In this document: piece by piece, positions 46,286 through 58,006 of the stretch
How positions within the stretch are numbered: position 1 is the first letter of the stretch
Layout: the number at the start of each line of letters is the position of its first letter
From: Aurifilum marmelostoma
Lineage: Eukaryota > Ascomycota > Sordariomycetes > Diaporthales > Cryphonectriaceae
NCBI GenBank assembly: GCA_027559495.1
Contig: JAMXSV010000008.1
Location: forward strand, 2,108,001 to 2,172,000
Reading direction: 5' to 3'
Length of the DNA: 64,000 bases
Made by a program: the position numbers and the translations under genes
Notes under the pieces: generated by a model
What the model was told of the DNA's origin: nothing
Database searches by the model: none
The model's input: the letters and a program-made list of their open reading frames with translations, nothing else

Positions 46286-47113
46286 CTACTGGAAATTCAC
46301 AAAGGCCCCGCCGTCCACCAGGAGCTGTGCCCCCGTCACATAGCCGCTCAGCTCCTCACAGGCCAGGAACACCGCCGGCCCCGCCAGGTCCCTCGTCTCC
46401 CCCGTCCTGCCGAGCGGTATCCTGCCCTCCATGTACGTCCGCTTCGCCTCGTCCGCCAGGTCCTCGTCGTTGAGCTGCGTCCTGATGGTCCCCGGGAGCA
46501 GCGCGTTGCACCGCACGCCGTACCTGCCCAGCGCGACGGCGGTGCTCTGCATCAGCGACAGGATGCCGGCCTTGGTCGGGGTGTAGTGCGTCTGCCCGCC
46601 GCCGCCGACGAGCGCGCTGATGGACGAGATGCCGATGACGGAGCCGCCCGGCGGGGACTGGTGCAGCGCCATCTGGCGCGCCGCGGCCTGCACGACGTAG
46701 AAGGCCCCGTCGAGGTTGGTCCGCACCGTGCGGCTGTACAGGTCCGCGGGGAGGTCGAGGAACTCGGCAAACGTGCAGATGCCCGCGTTGCTCACGCAGA
46801 CGTCCAGCCGGCCCGTCGAGAAGGTCTTGAGCGCAAAGGCGACGAGCTTGGTCCCCGTCTCCGGGTCCGTCACGTCTCCTGGCAGGTGGGCGAGGCTGCC
46901 GACCGTCTGCCCGGGTGCTGCTGCTGAGGACTTGAGCTGGGAGGCCTCCTGGAGGAGGGAGTCCAGATGCGGCTTGTCCTTTTCCAGGTCCAGGTGGTTG
47001 ACGGCGACGTTGCAGCCCTGTCGGAGAAACTCGAGACAGATGGCACGGCCTATGCCCGTCGTGCCGCCTGTGATGATGGCCGTCTTGCCGGCTAGGAGGT
47101 TTGTGAGACCCAT
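46286..47113 (-). CDS. LRA1: L-rhamnose 1-dehydrogenase (SDR family)
   Basis: Oxidises L-rhamnose to L-rhamnono-1,4-lactone with NAD(P), the first step of the non-phosphorylating fungal pathway. The protein of 275 residues shows the SDR cofactor loop TGGTTGIG at 15-22, SNAG at 108-111, and the catalytic serine region GISSIS with Y177 and K181 of the YxxxK motif. The segments ISSISALVGGGGQTHYTPTKAG and YMEGRIPLGRTGE, and the end QLLVDGGAFVNFQ, closely match yeast LRA1 as I remember it, so the assignment is more specific than a generic SDR. The ATG at 47113 begins the conserved N-terminus MGLTNLLAGK; the frame stays open upstream but that part is leader. L-rhamnonate dehydratase lies 9 kb away. 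Confidence 0.88.
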   Translation of the reverse strand: MGLTNLLAGKTAIITGGTTGIGRAICLEFLRQGCNVAVNHLDLEKDKPHLDSLLQEASQLKSSAAAPGQTVGSLAHLPGDVTDPETGTKLVAFALKTFSTGRLDVCVSNAGICTFAEFLDLPADLYSRTVRTNLDGAFYVVQAAARQMALHQSPPGGSVIGISSISALVGGGGQTHYTPTKAGILSLMQSTAVALGRYGVRCNALLPGTIRTQLNDEDLADEAKRTYMEGRIPLGRTGETRDLAGPAVFLACEELSGYVTGAQLLVDGGAFVNFQ

Positions 47114-48005
47114 GTTGTCCTGCACCTGGTCTCTACCTAACGACTTGTGGACGTCTTTGAGATTGTTGTGTAATCCTAGTTGCTGGTGGCGATGATGGGT
47201 GAGATGCTGAAGGCCTTGTTGAGTTGAAGAAGGTGGGGGTCTAGGAATGATGGAAGAGCTTGAGAAGACTATCAACGAGGTATTGAGAGGTGGGACGGCA
47301 GGAGATTGATCTGGAGGAAATCCAGGAATGACCAGAGTGTAGATATCAAGACCAGACCAGACCGGACCTAACCACAGTTCAGAAGAAGGATGAGCTGGCC
47401 ATATCTGCCATGAAGTATCCCTCCCTATCTTTTCGATTGAAAGTCTACAAGGAGGCTCCTCAACCCGTCGTCGATCAACAGCACCGATCGTGGGGAACCC
47501 TGCAGCAGGCCAGGGCCAGGGACCTGCTCGGTGGGTCCAACCTCGGTACATCTAAGAGCGAGCCAACGTCCTTCCATCAACCGTCTTGTTGAACCACGGA
47601 ATGTTTGCAGACGCAACTCACCCACCACCTGCCTCTGACGCTCCGATGCCACGAACTCTATGCTTTATCGTCTTTCAGAGATGGATGCTATACTTGACGG
47701 CAGCATTTTGTCGGCATTGGTATTTTGTACGAGTCTCGGAGGGCGAGCTGCTCTCCCACGGCCAAGAGGTACCTCGATAGAGTGTTGAGAGGACCGGAAG
47801 GCTATTTGTTGGGGCTATAAAACAATCAGTGTCGCTGATAAATTGATGGACTTGAGATTCTGGTATCCCTTTCTGTTTGTGTTTACAAAGGTACCTATCA
47901 AGTCAAGTGGCGATTGCTCATAGCCCTCCCATACGCGGCTGTCGTGTATTATGTCCAGCCTATCTGGTGTGTCACACGTATGCACGCTCCAATCAGATGA
48001 CTCCA
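47114..48005. other. Intergenic, LRA1 promoter side
   Basis: Upstream region of LRA1 and 3' flank of the next minus-strand gene. It contains several CGG and CCG half-sites such as CCGGACC near 47370, which Zn2Cys6 regulators may bind, but none can be assigned. No gene seen. Confidence 0.4.
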
Positions 48006-49135
48006 TCACTCGCTTGCACAAAGCATACGCTTAGTCTCTGGTGAGGCGGGTTGCGGAGACTCGTCCCGGCGTCTCTTCGAGGCCCCCTTGACCAGAAACA
48101 ATCCGACGAAGCTGCGGTGAGCTACGCCTGTAAGTGAGACTTTCACGGAGTACATCTCGCCGGCGTGAGGCTGCCGGCTACCAGCAGGGAAAGGGGTCGA
48201 GTTGATGATCCAGCCTGTATGATCCACGTCGGCAAGAATCACGGCAACTGCCTTGGACCGCATCGTACCGTCAAAAGTGAGCATCTGACGGATGCCCGCA
48301 TTGTCATGGTCGGGGGCGGCATCCTTTTTAGTATCCGTCGACGGTGAGGCGTCCTTGGACGGTGTGGCATCCGGAGGGCTGTTGAGGCCATTTCCGACCT
48401 CCTTGTTGTACAAAATCTGCTCCAGCCAGGCGCGGTCCACGAATTCCATCCAGCTCGTCTTGGCAGTCAAGGGCTTGGCCCAGTGGTTGCCTGAGTTGAC
48501 GTCGGCAATCGTGTCGGCCACCATCTCAATCCGTGCGAAAGCGCTGCTCGTGTCGGGACAGCACTTGCAGCCGAGACGGTGGCTACCCGGTGACGATGGA
48601 TGGGTCAGCCACGAGTCTTAAGTCATTGCAGATTGAAAGCGAACGCGCTTACTCAACTCGGATGCGCCATTCAGAAAGCACGCTATCCTGCATCTCACAC
48701 ATCGACACCGCACTTGTCACGGTCTGAAGGCATGGAGGGCAGAAAATGAAGACACGACTGATAGGCATCACGGCCTTCAGCACGGCCTCGTGAAGCTCAG
48801 GTTCCTCATAGTGATAGGCCATGTACTTGTCCACGTCGTATTCGTCCAGAGGACTACCGACTGCATTGACGATGGCCCGAGGCAAGCCGGACTGGAACAC
48901 GTTTTCCTTGGGAAAGAAGCCTTTGCCTGAACTAAGGCCATTGACGCCGAACTGGTCATCAGTGCAGCCATGATCGCAGAGCGGAGTGAAGGCGAAGAAG
49001 ATGTTGGGAAAAGCGTGGTTGGCGGGGAGGACTCCTGTGTGGAAAGCCTTGGTCAGCGCACAGTCTTGTGGTCAAGAAGCCCTTCTGCCACTTACTCAAG
49101 TTCGGAGGCATTTTGACAGCGTCTGTATTAGACAT
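48006..49135 (-). CDS. Conserved fungal protein of unknown function, 332 residues
   Basis: Three exons, 49135-49096, 49034-48653 and 48582-48006, with introns of 61 and 70 bases. Donors are GTAAGT and GTAAGC and phases are consistent. The product starts MSNTDAVKMPPNLRVLPANHAF. The conserved-looking part has two cysteine groups (TPLCDHGCTDDQF and HRLGCKCCPDTSSAFARIE) and hydrophobic helices around CPPCLQTVTSAVSMC. A second half, VNSGNHWAKPLTAKTSWMEF, precedes a low-complexity insert and a C-terminal beta-rich segment ending in KGASKRRRDESPQP. The cysteine clusters could bind metal. No signal peptide. I know of no assigned function. Confidence 0.75.
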
Positions 49136-49919
49136 GAGAAGACTCGTTACCAGTTCTGGGGAAGCTGTGTCTGGTAGAATGGTGCCTTGGGGAAGATGTC
49201 GAGACCTTGGAGATCCTTCAGTGGGAAGGGTGGAGGGATGAGGCGAGGATTGAGGCTCGAGGAATTGTGAGCTGGAATTGAAGAGAACAGGATGTGCGTC
49301 GGAAACAAGAAGAGGAAGGTACGTGTAGGCAGCAGCATTCGACTGATGAAGTCAAAAGAAGGAGCCGACCTTTACCTTCCTTGCCCAGGCTTCCATTAGC
49401 AGGCTGCTCCTGCAGTTTTCTCATTTCACGGTCCGCACCTTCCTGATTTCCGTTCAGCCCCATTTCAACCCGGACCATGACGTTCATGATCAAAAGGCCG
49501 TTTTAATAGAGAGTCGGAGCGGCAGAGGAAATCATCTCTGAAAGGGTCTCCGACATGCTGTGGACGGGCCATGAGAGGGCGACAAGACAATCAGCTGGCG
49601 AGTAATTGAGCAGACAAAGCTTTCTCAGCCCACTACAAGCTAACCTTTGCAAATGTTCACGCGCATGAAATGGTCGAGGGAGGGGTTCTTCGAACAATTA
49701 TCACGGCGTTGATCGTCAATTACACTCAATATTCTGATTGGTGACAAGCGCCAGGACGCCAGACCACTCACATGCGGTCGTATTAGAATATTTACGCCAA
49801 CCCCCCATCATAAACCCCCGTCAAATGTCGTGCTGGCCTCCTTTCCCGCCCCCCCCTTTTTTTTTTTTTTCCCCCTTAGGCTGGCAACCAGCCACCTCGT
49901 TCCAACGCATCTGGCTGGT
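49136..49919. other. Intergenic between two minus-strand genes
   Basis: Promoter of the 332-residue gene and 3' flank of the large Zn2Cys6 gene. A run of about 15 T flanked by C runs lies near 49848-49875. No gene seen. Confidence 0.45.
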
Positions 49920-52900
49920 TCAGGCGAGAAACTTGGCCCCGTCCTGCTTGAACAGCCAGTCTCTGTTAGCATCCACCATAAAATCAGTAATGTTGAACTC
50001 ATTAGCATTTCCATTGGCCTCGGGAGGCATGCTGCCGCCAGCCGCGCCGTCCCTGCCAGACCCAGAACCAGACCCATTGCCGTTCTCGGCAGCAGGCACG
50101 CTGCCGACATCTGCCGGCGCCCCGAAAGGTAGGCGTGGGACGTTGAAGAAGTCGAAGATGTCCACATACTCCAGGTCGTTGGGCTGTGGCGTTCTGGCTG
50201 GCGTGACACTGGGGTATCTGGTGTTTCTCCCCGAGAACCCGCTGACCCCACCACCGCCGCCGGCGCCGCCACCACCACCCATCGTGGCGCCAGAGGGACC
50301 AGGCGTCGAGCCCATCATGCCCTGCCCAGTAGAGCCTGGGACGTGCCTCGGCTGCCGGCTGATGAGAAAGTCCAGGTCAAAGGCCGTCCGTCGCATATCA
50401 GCCAGGATCTTTACGCTCGTCGGTTGTGGTCCTGGCGTCGAGCCGTTCTCGCCCGAAATTCCTGTTCCCCCCTGTCTTTCCGCCTCGCGGTACTCATCCA
50501 GCACACGCTCGAGCAGGCTGCAGTACCGCGCCGCCACAGGCCAGTACTGCCCCATCTCGCGCAGGCAGTCGACGAAGAAGGGAAGCTGAGGCGAGAGCTT
50601 GTGCTCGACCGTGCTGCCGTGGACGAGCAGCAAGCGCGCTGCGACCCAGAGCGTGAACGCAAAGGGCGGGCCGAGCTTGGAGAGCAAGCCGTTGTTGGCG
50701 ACAAACTCGCCGAGGGCCTGGATGTTCTCGACGGCGCCGTGGCAGCGCTGGCTTGCGCTGTAGGAAGGGTGGAAAATTGGGGAGCGCGTGGTGGGGTATG
50801 CAGCGGACGAGTGAAGTCGGATCACAGCCGTGTGGTAGGTGGCGTGCAGCATCACCCAGCCGCAGTTGAGCTGCTTGGCGCTGCCGGGCTGGAAGAGCTT
50901 CGCCATGTTTCCAAACTCGCCCGGGAGCCCAAACTTCCAGGACGTGAGCGTGTTGTCCAGCTCCTTGTAGCGCAGCTGCCACTGCTCCACATCGGAGAGG
51001 GCAGAGATGTCGACGGGTTGTTTGAGGAAGTTGTGTATCTTGGTGAGGATGCCCAGTATCTCGATGTAGTATGAGAAGGCCCCGAGGTTTTGGGGGTTGT
51101 CCATCTTGAACTCGGGCGAGCCACAGTCGTGTGGCTCGTGTTGTATGCCCTGTTGGTGGTCGCTGAACCAGCGGGTCTCGACCTTTTGGTTTTTCATCCA
51201 CAGATCGTCGCGGCACGGCAGGGTCCGGTCGATCTCGCGGTCGTCTAGGGCAAACTCGAAAGCCGTCGCGATCGTTGCGTAGCGGTCGAGGAGGTATATC
51301 ATCCAGAAGAGACGCCGCCGGCTCTCTTCCTCGATAAAATCTCTGGGCTCGGGCAGGATCATGGCGCGCAGGGTGTAGATGGAGGTGAAGTTAGGACTGA
51401 CGCTGAAGGAGCTCGACTCGACGGCCAGGCCGAGCTGCACGACGGACCGGGTGATGAGGGCCATGATGTTCCAGCCGGGCGGTCCGTTGCTGTCGCCGCA
51501 GAGGTCGAGGGAGAGGATGACGAGGGCCTGCAGAGACTTGACCGACGAGCTCTCCATGCCGTAGAGCAGCACCTGCTGCTTTGATATAGCGTGGTAGTGC
51601 CTCCTCCTCTCCTCCGTCAGTCTAGCGTCTGTCGAGTACCTCAATGTGGTGGCCACGATGGCGTGGAGCAGGATCTTGTCTGTTTCTTCTATCATCGACG
51701 GCCCAAACAGCGAGTCCAGAGTTGTCTTTCGGTGTAATATCGGACACCACGTGTTGATGTGCTTGAAGTAGAGGTCCACTAGGGCGTACAGCAGATCGTA
51801 CGGAGGCAGGTCCTGGTCTGCAGACAGGCCTTGATTCTGCGAGTGCGAGATGTTCACGGTCGGTGAGGACATCGCAGCGCCATTGGTACCATAGTACTCC
51901 TGCGCCGCGACACTCGCTATGCTCGCTGCTGCCGCTGCTGCCGAAGATCCTCCCGAGATGCCCGAGATGTGGCTGTGGTTTGTGGGTGACAAGCTGGCCA
52001 TGTTGACGGCAGAAGACATGCCATCATGTAGGGTGGGCGTTGGGGGCGGTATGCCAAAGTCCATCGTCTGGGAGACGGGCGGATACGTAGATGGCTTCTG
52101 GAGGAAGAGAGCCGTCTCAGCCTGGGCTTGGTTCGTCCGCACCGAGTCCGCCCTGCCGAACATCGGGGGTGCAACTTCACGCGGGGTGCCATGTTCGCTG
52201 GGCAGGCTCGCATTGCTCCCCCGGATGCTGGAGGGCGCGGGATGATGCGATATGAGCCCCGCAGGCGCAGACTGGGCCGCGGTGAAGGTCGCCTGGATGA
52301 TCTCGGAGTGGGCGCGCAGGATCTCCTCGAGCTTGTCGAGCCTCTGCTCGAGCTCACGCCCGTACCCAGCGCGCAGACCGGGCTTCTTGCGCTCCTTGTA
52401 TTCGCATAACTGGCCGTTGCGACTGCACCAGCCGCAAGAAGGCTGACCACGGTCGCATTTCACCTAAGAATCGAGAACCGAGTCCCATGTTAGTTGGACA
52501 TTCTGTCTCAGACATGTCACACCAGTCCGCCATCACCTGCATCCGGATTTTGAGAAAGACATGCAGGGAGAATATGACAAGCAATAAGAGAGAGAGAGAG
52601 AGATTTGGGACGGGAAATGGAATACTTGAAGCCGTACCTTTCTTTGCTTGCATAGCTCGCACCTTGGAATGGGATTCTCGTCAGCAACTCTTCTCTTCTT
52701 GGACTCGGGCTCGGGCGAAGATGCCGCGGCACGGTCCACCTCGATGGTGTCCTCTGTGAGGGGCGCCGGCGGTGTGGTCTCAGCACAGGAAGAAGGCATG
52801 AAGTCGGTGGTGATGATAATGATGATAATACAGGAAAGTAACAAAAAGCTAACAATGAATACTGGTATTGTGACATGACTCAAGCGCAGAACAAGAATTA

Positions 52901-53398
52901 TAAAAAGCAGGGAGGAAAAAGATTTAGGTCAATGGGAGAATAAGTTTGAAGAGGCAGGACATGTAACATAACAGTGAACAAGATATGTTCGGAGCTAAAC
53001 AGGAAACAAGAACAAATAGACAGACAGGGACAAGCTGGATAGCGACAAAAAGAGGGATAGATTCGGGACGCCGGGGAAAAAGAGAGTCTGGGGAATCAAG
53101 AGCACCACCACCACCAGGGGGGGGAGGGAAAAGGGACAGGCTGATTTGATAGCAAGGGCCCGAATTAGGACAACACGTACGAAACGGAGATTGGTCGTTT
53201 CCGCTTGCCATTCCTATTGGCAACCTCTCCTACTGGGTCGTCGTCGTCGCTGGCCGCCTCATCTCCGCTGTTCCTTTGTCCACCACCGTCTTCGTCCGGG
53301 CTGGTGGCCTCCCCGTCCGGCTGTACCTTGACGGTCACGGTTGATGCAGGTGGCGAGACCCCCTGGGCCACGATCGAGGACTGCATAGGGGAGGACAT
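49920..53398 (-). CDS. Zn2Cys6 transcription factor, candidate L-rhamnose regulator
   Basis: A nuclear regulator with an N-terminal binuclear zinc cluster and a fungal-specific transcription factor domain. Three exons, 53398-53181, 52662-52638 and 52463-49920, give 928 residues. The splices assemble RPISVS-CELCKQRK-VKCDRGQPSCGWC, so all six cysteines (C-x2-C-x6-C-x6-C-x2-C-x6-C) are present. RKKPGLRAGYGRELEQRLDKLEEIL follows, a linker and short coiled coil. The middle domain spans roughly residues 300-560 (VDLYFKHINTWCPILH, ESRRRLFWMIYLLDRYATI). The C-terminal part is Gly/Asn-rich. An alternative first exon starts at the ATG at 52799 and reads into the same cluster. Its position between LRA1 and LRA3 suggests control of rhamnose genes; this is inference from context. 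Confidence 0.85.
52638..52799 (-). other. Alternative first coding exon of the Zn2Cys6 factor
   Basis: An ATG at 52799 opens 54 codons ending CELCKQRK at the same donor (52637) used by the other model, then splices to VKCDRG. It would replace the first 72 residues with a different acidic/basic segment (ASSPEPESKKRRVADENP). Its last 25 bases are the middle exon of the longer model. Confidence 0.5.
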
Positions 53399-56044
53399 GA
53401 CAGCTGGCGGGTTGGAGACGTGGGTACCCTCTTGGAGGAGGAGGAGGAGGAGGAGTAGGAGTAGGAGGGTGTGAGGCTATCGAGCCCACGACGGTCGCTT
53501 GTCAAAGAGATACACACAATCAGGGCGCTCTCGGGGCCGCCTTCAACGTCGAGTCCAAACCCACAGACTAGTCTGGTCGATCATAAACCGCGTCTCATTG
53601 TCTGCTGAGCTTTGTGGTTCTGGCTCTATCTGCTGTGAGTGCTGGGTATGGAACGAGGATGTCAAGGACCCGAGCGTATGCGTGGGGTGGGGCCCCAGAC
53701 GGTACGGTGCGACGGTGGGAGTGAGGAATGACGAAGAGGGTGTGGGCGGTTGTGTGTGTGTGTGTGTGTGTGTATGGTGTGGCTGTGCCTCTGAAAGACA
53801 GGGGCCCAGCTGGGCTGCTAACCAGTGTGACGAGTAACAATTGAAAACAACACAACCAAGCCTCTGGGTGGCAGATCTCGGTGGGATTCGTAACACGCGC
53901 ACGAAGGAGAGAACAAAAAAAAAAAAAGGTGCTTCGGGGTAATGTTGTGCAGAGTAATTGAGGACTTGGGCTCCTCCGGTCTTTATTGCGCGGTCCGCTG
54001 TGGGATGGGCCCTGGGTTTGGCTGGTTCGTTGCTTTGTGTGTCTCCTCACTGCAGTAGCGGTAGCGGACAAGAGGTAGGTGATGGTGGGCCAGTGGAACC
54101 CCAGCGAGAGAGCAGGGCTTTCAGCCTGTAGGGTGCTTGAATTTCACGTACAATGCATCGAAAGGGTTTTAGTGCTGCTGTGATTAGTGCTCCTAGTGCT
54201 GAACGGCCAGGCGGCAGGGGACATCTTAGGGGGCAGCCAAGACGGTCCTGCTGCTGCAGAAAGCAATCAGCAGGGGAGGCCCATGACGTTAGGCTGCCGC
54301 AGCATGCGGTGATCCCTGTGCGTGCGGGGGAATAGAGGGTCCTGCTGCGGGGGAGGGAGGGGTCTGTCGGGGCCTGAACGACCGCAAACAGGGAAAACCA
54401 CAGGGGCCTGAACCGTGCAGAGGGGGGTTGGGGGGCGGCTGGCCACTCGGTTCTGGGGTACTGAAGACACGGAAGGCGGCATTACTAAGTGAGTAGTCGT
54501 CAGGATTGAGTTGGACAGCGTAGTATCCTGCTGTGCAAACCGGAGCTTTTCTAATCTGCGAGCAGGCCAGGTGATCTCGAGCGCGGAGAGAGCCCCTGTC
54601 AAACCCCAATATTTGTCCCTGGATCTTGTTGGAAAGTTTGACAGGCTGTGGGGGTTGAATGACTCTGTTGGTGGTCTTTGCAATTTCTCTCCCCACACTC
54701 TTTTGCAGTAAGTACCAAACAAGTCATAAAGCCCTCATTCATAGAGGATGCCATATGGACACTCCTATCAGCCCTGTTCTTGGGTGCTACGGGAACGGGC
54801 TGGCACCAGAGTTCCGTGTTGCCGCGAGGTCCAGACAAGAACCTAATAGTGCTTATTGGTCTTCCGCTGGTGACGCTCGAGGGAGACATCGCGCCCCCCA
54901 CCAACGCCAGCAACCAGAATCACCCCAAATCATACTTTATGTCGGAGAAGTGGCATGTAACGCTCTGCAGGCTAAGACGCCCCTGCCAACTATGATAGTT
55001 CTGCTCTTCAATTATCGCACCTGTCAGCATACACTTGGCCTGCCTGCACTGCTCCCGTCCGGCAGCCCCACTGCTGATCTCGTCCAGGCAGGCTAGAGCG
55101 TTATGCCTGTAAGATCAGAGCACGGGATATCCTGTGGTACCGCGTCGGAGAGGTGCGCATGCAACGTCCTGCAAGCCACACAAGCCACGCAGTTTCCTCG
55201 TCAGGAACTCGTCTCGCTTGTCCTGATCATGTTCTCTTTGGGATGAAGCTGCCCAAGAGGGATTGGTGCGCCAGAAGACTGTGTGTCAACACCCTGGCAT
55301 CAGCATGCAGCACACACGTGAGGTTGTTGGAAGGTGTATTTGTGGCGGCGACTCTCTCTAGCTCCCATGGCGGGCGGATGGCGGGCAATATATAATCAGC
55401 TCGAGCCATCGTCATTTTAGGCCGCATTGCCTGTAACTAACTATGTCTCTCTGTCTCTCCATTGGTCTGTAGTTGGCTGCAGCCACAGAGAGGTCGAGAC
55501 ATGGACCCGGCTATATCCGCAGCACAGACTCTAACCCTGCGCCCTCACGTAGCAATCCTTCTCCCATGTACACGTCCATGTGATCCAGTCGAGGGGGTAA
55601 GACTTCCGGTATTACCATGGACATAACAAAGTGTAAATATGAAAAAGAAAAAAAATGATAGGATAAAAGTGATGATACTATAAGTACTATTCATAGCACT
55701 GGAAACCCCCAGAGACCTGAGAGGGAGCTCGGCTTATTCGGTGCATCAACGACCCGAAACTACGTGATCTAAGTGATGCCCCACCACCAGCTGCCGAGGG
55801 TCTGTCCAATACCGGACCCTCTCTCATGATACCATAGCTCTTCCATCTGGAAGGTATTTCACGTTCCTATCTCTTTTGTCAGACCTGTGGTCGTTCCGTT
55901 ATTTTCCTTCAAGGAGAGCACGGAAGTCCATAAGTAAAGCTTGCAGCCCTGGGTATATCAGTCTGCTTGCTTGCTCGCCTGCCCTGTGTCCCCTGATCCT
56001 CATTCCTACAGCTTCCCATCTCATCCCTTGCCATCACCGTCGCT
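53399..56044. other. Divergent intergenic region between regulator and LRA3
   Basis: About 2.6 kb of upstream region shared by the minus-strand Zn2Cys6 gene and the plus-strand LRA3. It holds a GGA-type repeat (53431-53465), a TG repeat (53750-53773) and many CGG/CCG words. No open frame with a motif was found. As the common control region of two pathway genes it is the likeliest place for regulator binding sites. Confidence 0.45.
53750..53773. repeat. (TG)n microsatellite
   Basis: About twelve TG units in the region upstream of the Zn2Cys6 regulator. Confidence 0.9.
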
Positions 56045-57490
56045 ATGGCTTCCGTCAGAGAGTTCCCGACCATCAAGGCCGTCCGGACACATGTCATTGG
56101 GGGCGTTGGCTCAGGTAAGTGTGTTGTGTTGTCTTGCCTCCTTTCTCTCCCTCAGAACTCAGAAGAGAGGTGTGATGCTGACAGGATTCCTGTGAAGGTG
56201 GTGATTATCACAACGTAAAGGGAGGCCACTGGTAAGAGAGGACAAACCTTGCCTGGACCCTGTCAAGAGACCGTTCATTAACGCCTTTTTTTTCTTCTTC
56301 TTTTTAGGCTCATCGACTCGCCCATATCCACACCCTGCTCACAATGGGAGCAGTACCGCAAGTCCCGCACGAGCTGGGGCATCAACGTCCTGGGCTCGTT
56401 CCTGGTCGAGATCGAGGCCAGCGACGGCACGGTGGGCTTCGCAACGGGCTTCGGCGGCCCGCCGGGCTGCTGGCTGGTGCACCAGCACTTTGAGCGGTTC
56501 CTGATCGGGGCCGACCCGCGCAACACCAACCTCCTCTTTGAACAGATGTACCGCGGCTCCATGTTCTACGGCCGCAAGGGCCTGCCCATCGCCGTCATCT
56601 CGGTCATCGACCTGGCCCTGTGGGACCTGCTGGGCAAGATCCGCAACGAGCCCGTCTACAGGCTCATCGGCGGCGCCACCAAGGAGCGCCTCAACTTCTA
56701 CTGCACCGGGCCCGAGCCCTCGGCCGCCAAGGAGATGGGCTTCTGGGGCGCCAAGGTCCCCCTGCCCTACTGCCCCGAGGAGGGCCACGCCGGCCTCAAG
56801 AAGAACGTCGAGTTCCTGCGCAAGCACCGCGAGGCCGTCGGGCCCGACTTCCCGCTCATGGTGGACTGCTACATGAGCCTCAACGTGCCCTACACCATCG
56901 AGATCGCCCAGGCCTGCCTGGACCTCAACATCAACTGGTGGGAGGAGTGCCTGACCCCCGACGACACGGACGGCTTCGCCCAGATCAAGCGCGCCCACCC
57001 CACGCTCAAGTTCACCACCGGCGAGCACGAGTACAGCCGCTACGGCTTCCGCAAGCTCGTCGAGGGCCGCAACCTCGACATCATCCAGCCGGACGTCATG
57101 TGGCTGGGCGGCCTGACGGAGCTGCTCCGCGTCTCGGCCATGGCCGCCGCCTACGACATCCCCGTCGTGCCCCACGCCAGCGGGCCCTACAGCTACCACT
57201 TTGTCATCAGCCAGCCCAACACCCCGTTCCAGGAGTACCTGGCCAACAGCCCGGACGGCAAGTCGGTGCTGCCTGTCTTTGGCGACCTGTTCCTGGACGA
57301 GCCCATCCCCACCAGGGGGTTCCTGACCACCAAGGATCTCGACAAGCCTGGCTTCGGCCTCACCCTGAACCCGGCTGTGAGGTCCAAGCTGATCAGCGGG
57401 CAGTCTCTGCTGAACCCCGCGCCGTCAAGAAGCCTGACCACGGAGGAGGAGAAGGAGGCGGCCAGGGCGGCCAACGGTACCTCGTCATGA
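56045..57490 (+). CDS. LRA3: L-rhamnonate dehydratase (enolase superfamily)
   Basis: Dehydrates L-rhamnonate to 2-keto-3-deoxy-L-rhamnonate, step three of the pathway. Three exons, 56045-56114, 56198-56231 and 56308-57490, with introns of 83 and 76 bases and correct phases, give 428 residues. The small middle exon supplies GGDYHNVKGGHW, joined to LIDSPISTPCS. Typical rhamnonate dehydratase segments are VHQHFERFLIGADPRN, MYRGSMFYGRKGLP and NFYCTGPEP. The three metal ligands fit D221 (LMVDCYM), E247 (WWEEC) and E274 (TGEHE), and H324 in VVPHASGPYS fits the catalytic histidine. The last 25 residues are a poorly conserved charged tail. A cytosolic enzyme; it should be induced with LRA1. Confidence 0.92.
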
Positions 57491-58006
57491 GCTTCGTGCC
57501 CTCCCGCGTCTGGCGAGCAAAATTCCGGAGTCCAGGGCTGTTCTTTTATTTTGGTCTTAATTAAAGTCTGTCGAGTAAAACTTCCTCAGTATCCCACGCG
57601 TAGATAATTTCTCGCCGGAATGTATTAGGACATGATTACGAGTCCTTCACACAAGAACTCGGCGTCTTTGTTCGTAGATGAAGATCTCACTCTGTTCTAG
57701 CGATTGGTGATGGTGAGGATGGAGGATGCTCTACTGTAGTGCCGGCTGTCGGCCTGAAGAAAGCCCCCATAAGCACCTGTAATTTTGCCCCAATTGTTTG
57801 CAAGGCCAGTAAAGAGGATCCGTCGGAAGGCGAATCCTAAGTAGTCAATAGTGGACTAAATACGGCTGACAAATATCGTCTACAGAAGGGGGAAAACACC
57901 ACATGATTGACCGCCACGACAAAAGACTTTATGCATTGATCTGCCCTTAGACTACTTCTCTGGTAATACCCTTTCCCATATCTCAAACTCCAATCGGGCT
58001 CTTACG
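57491..58006. other. Intergenic, promoter of second regulator
   Basis: 3' flank of LRA3 and upstream region of the next plus-strand gene. No additional feature seen. Confidence 0.5.
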
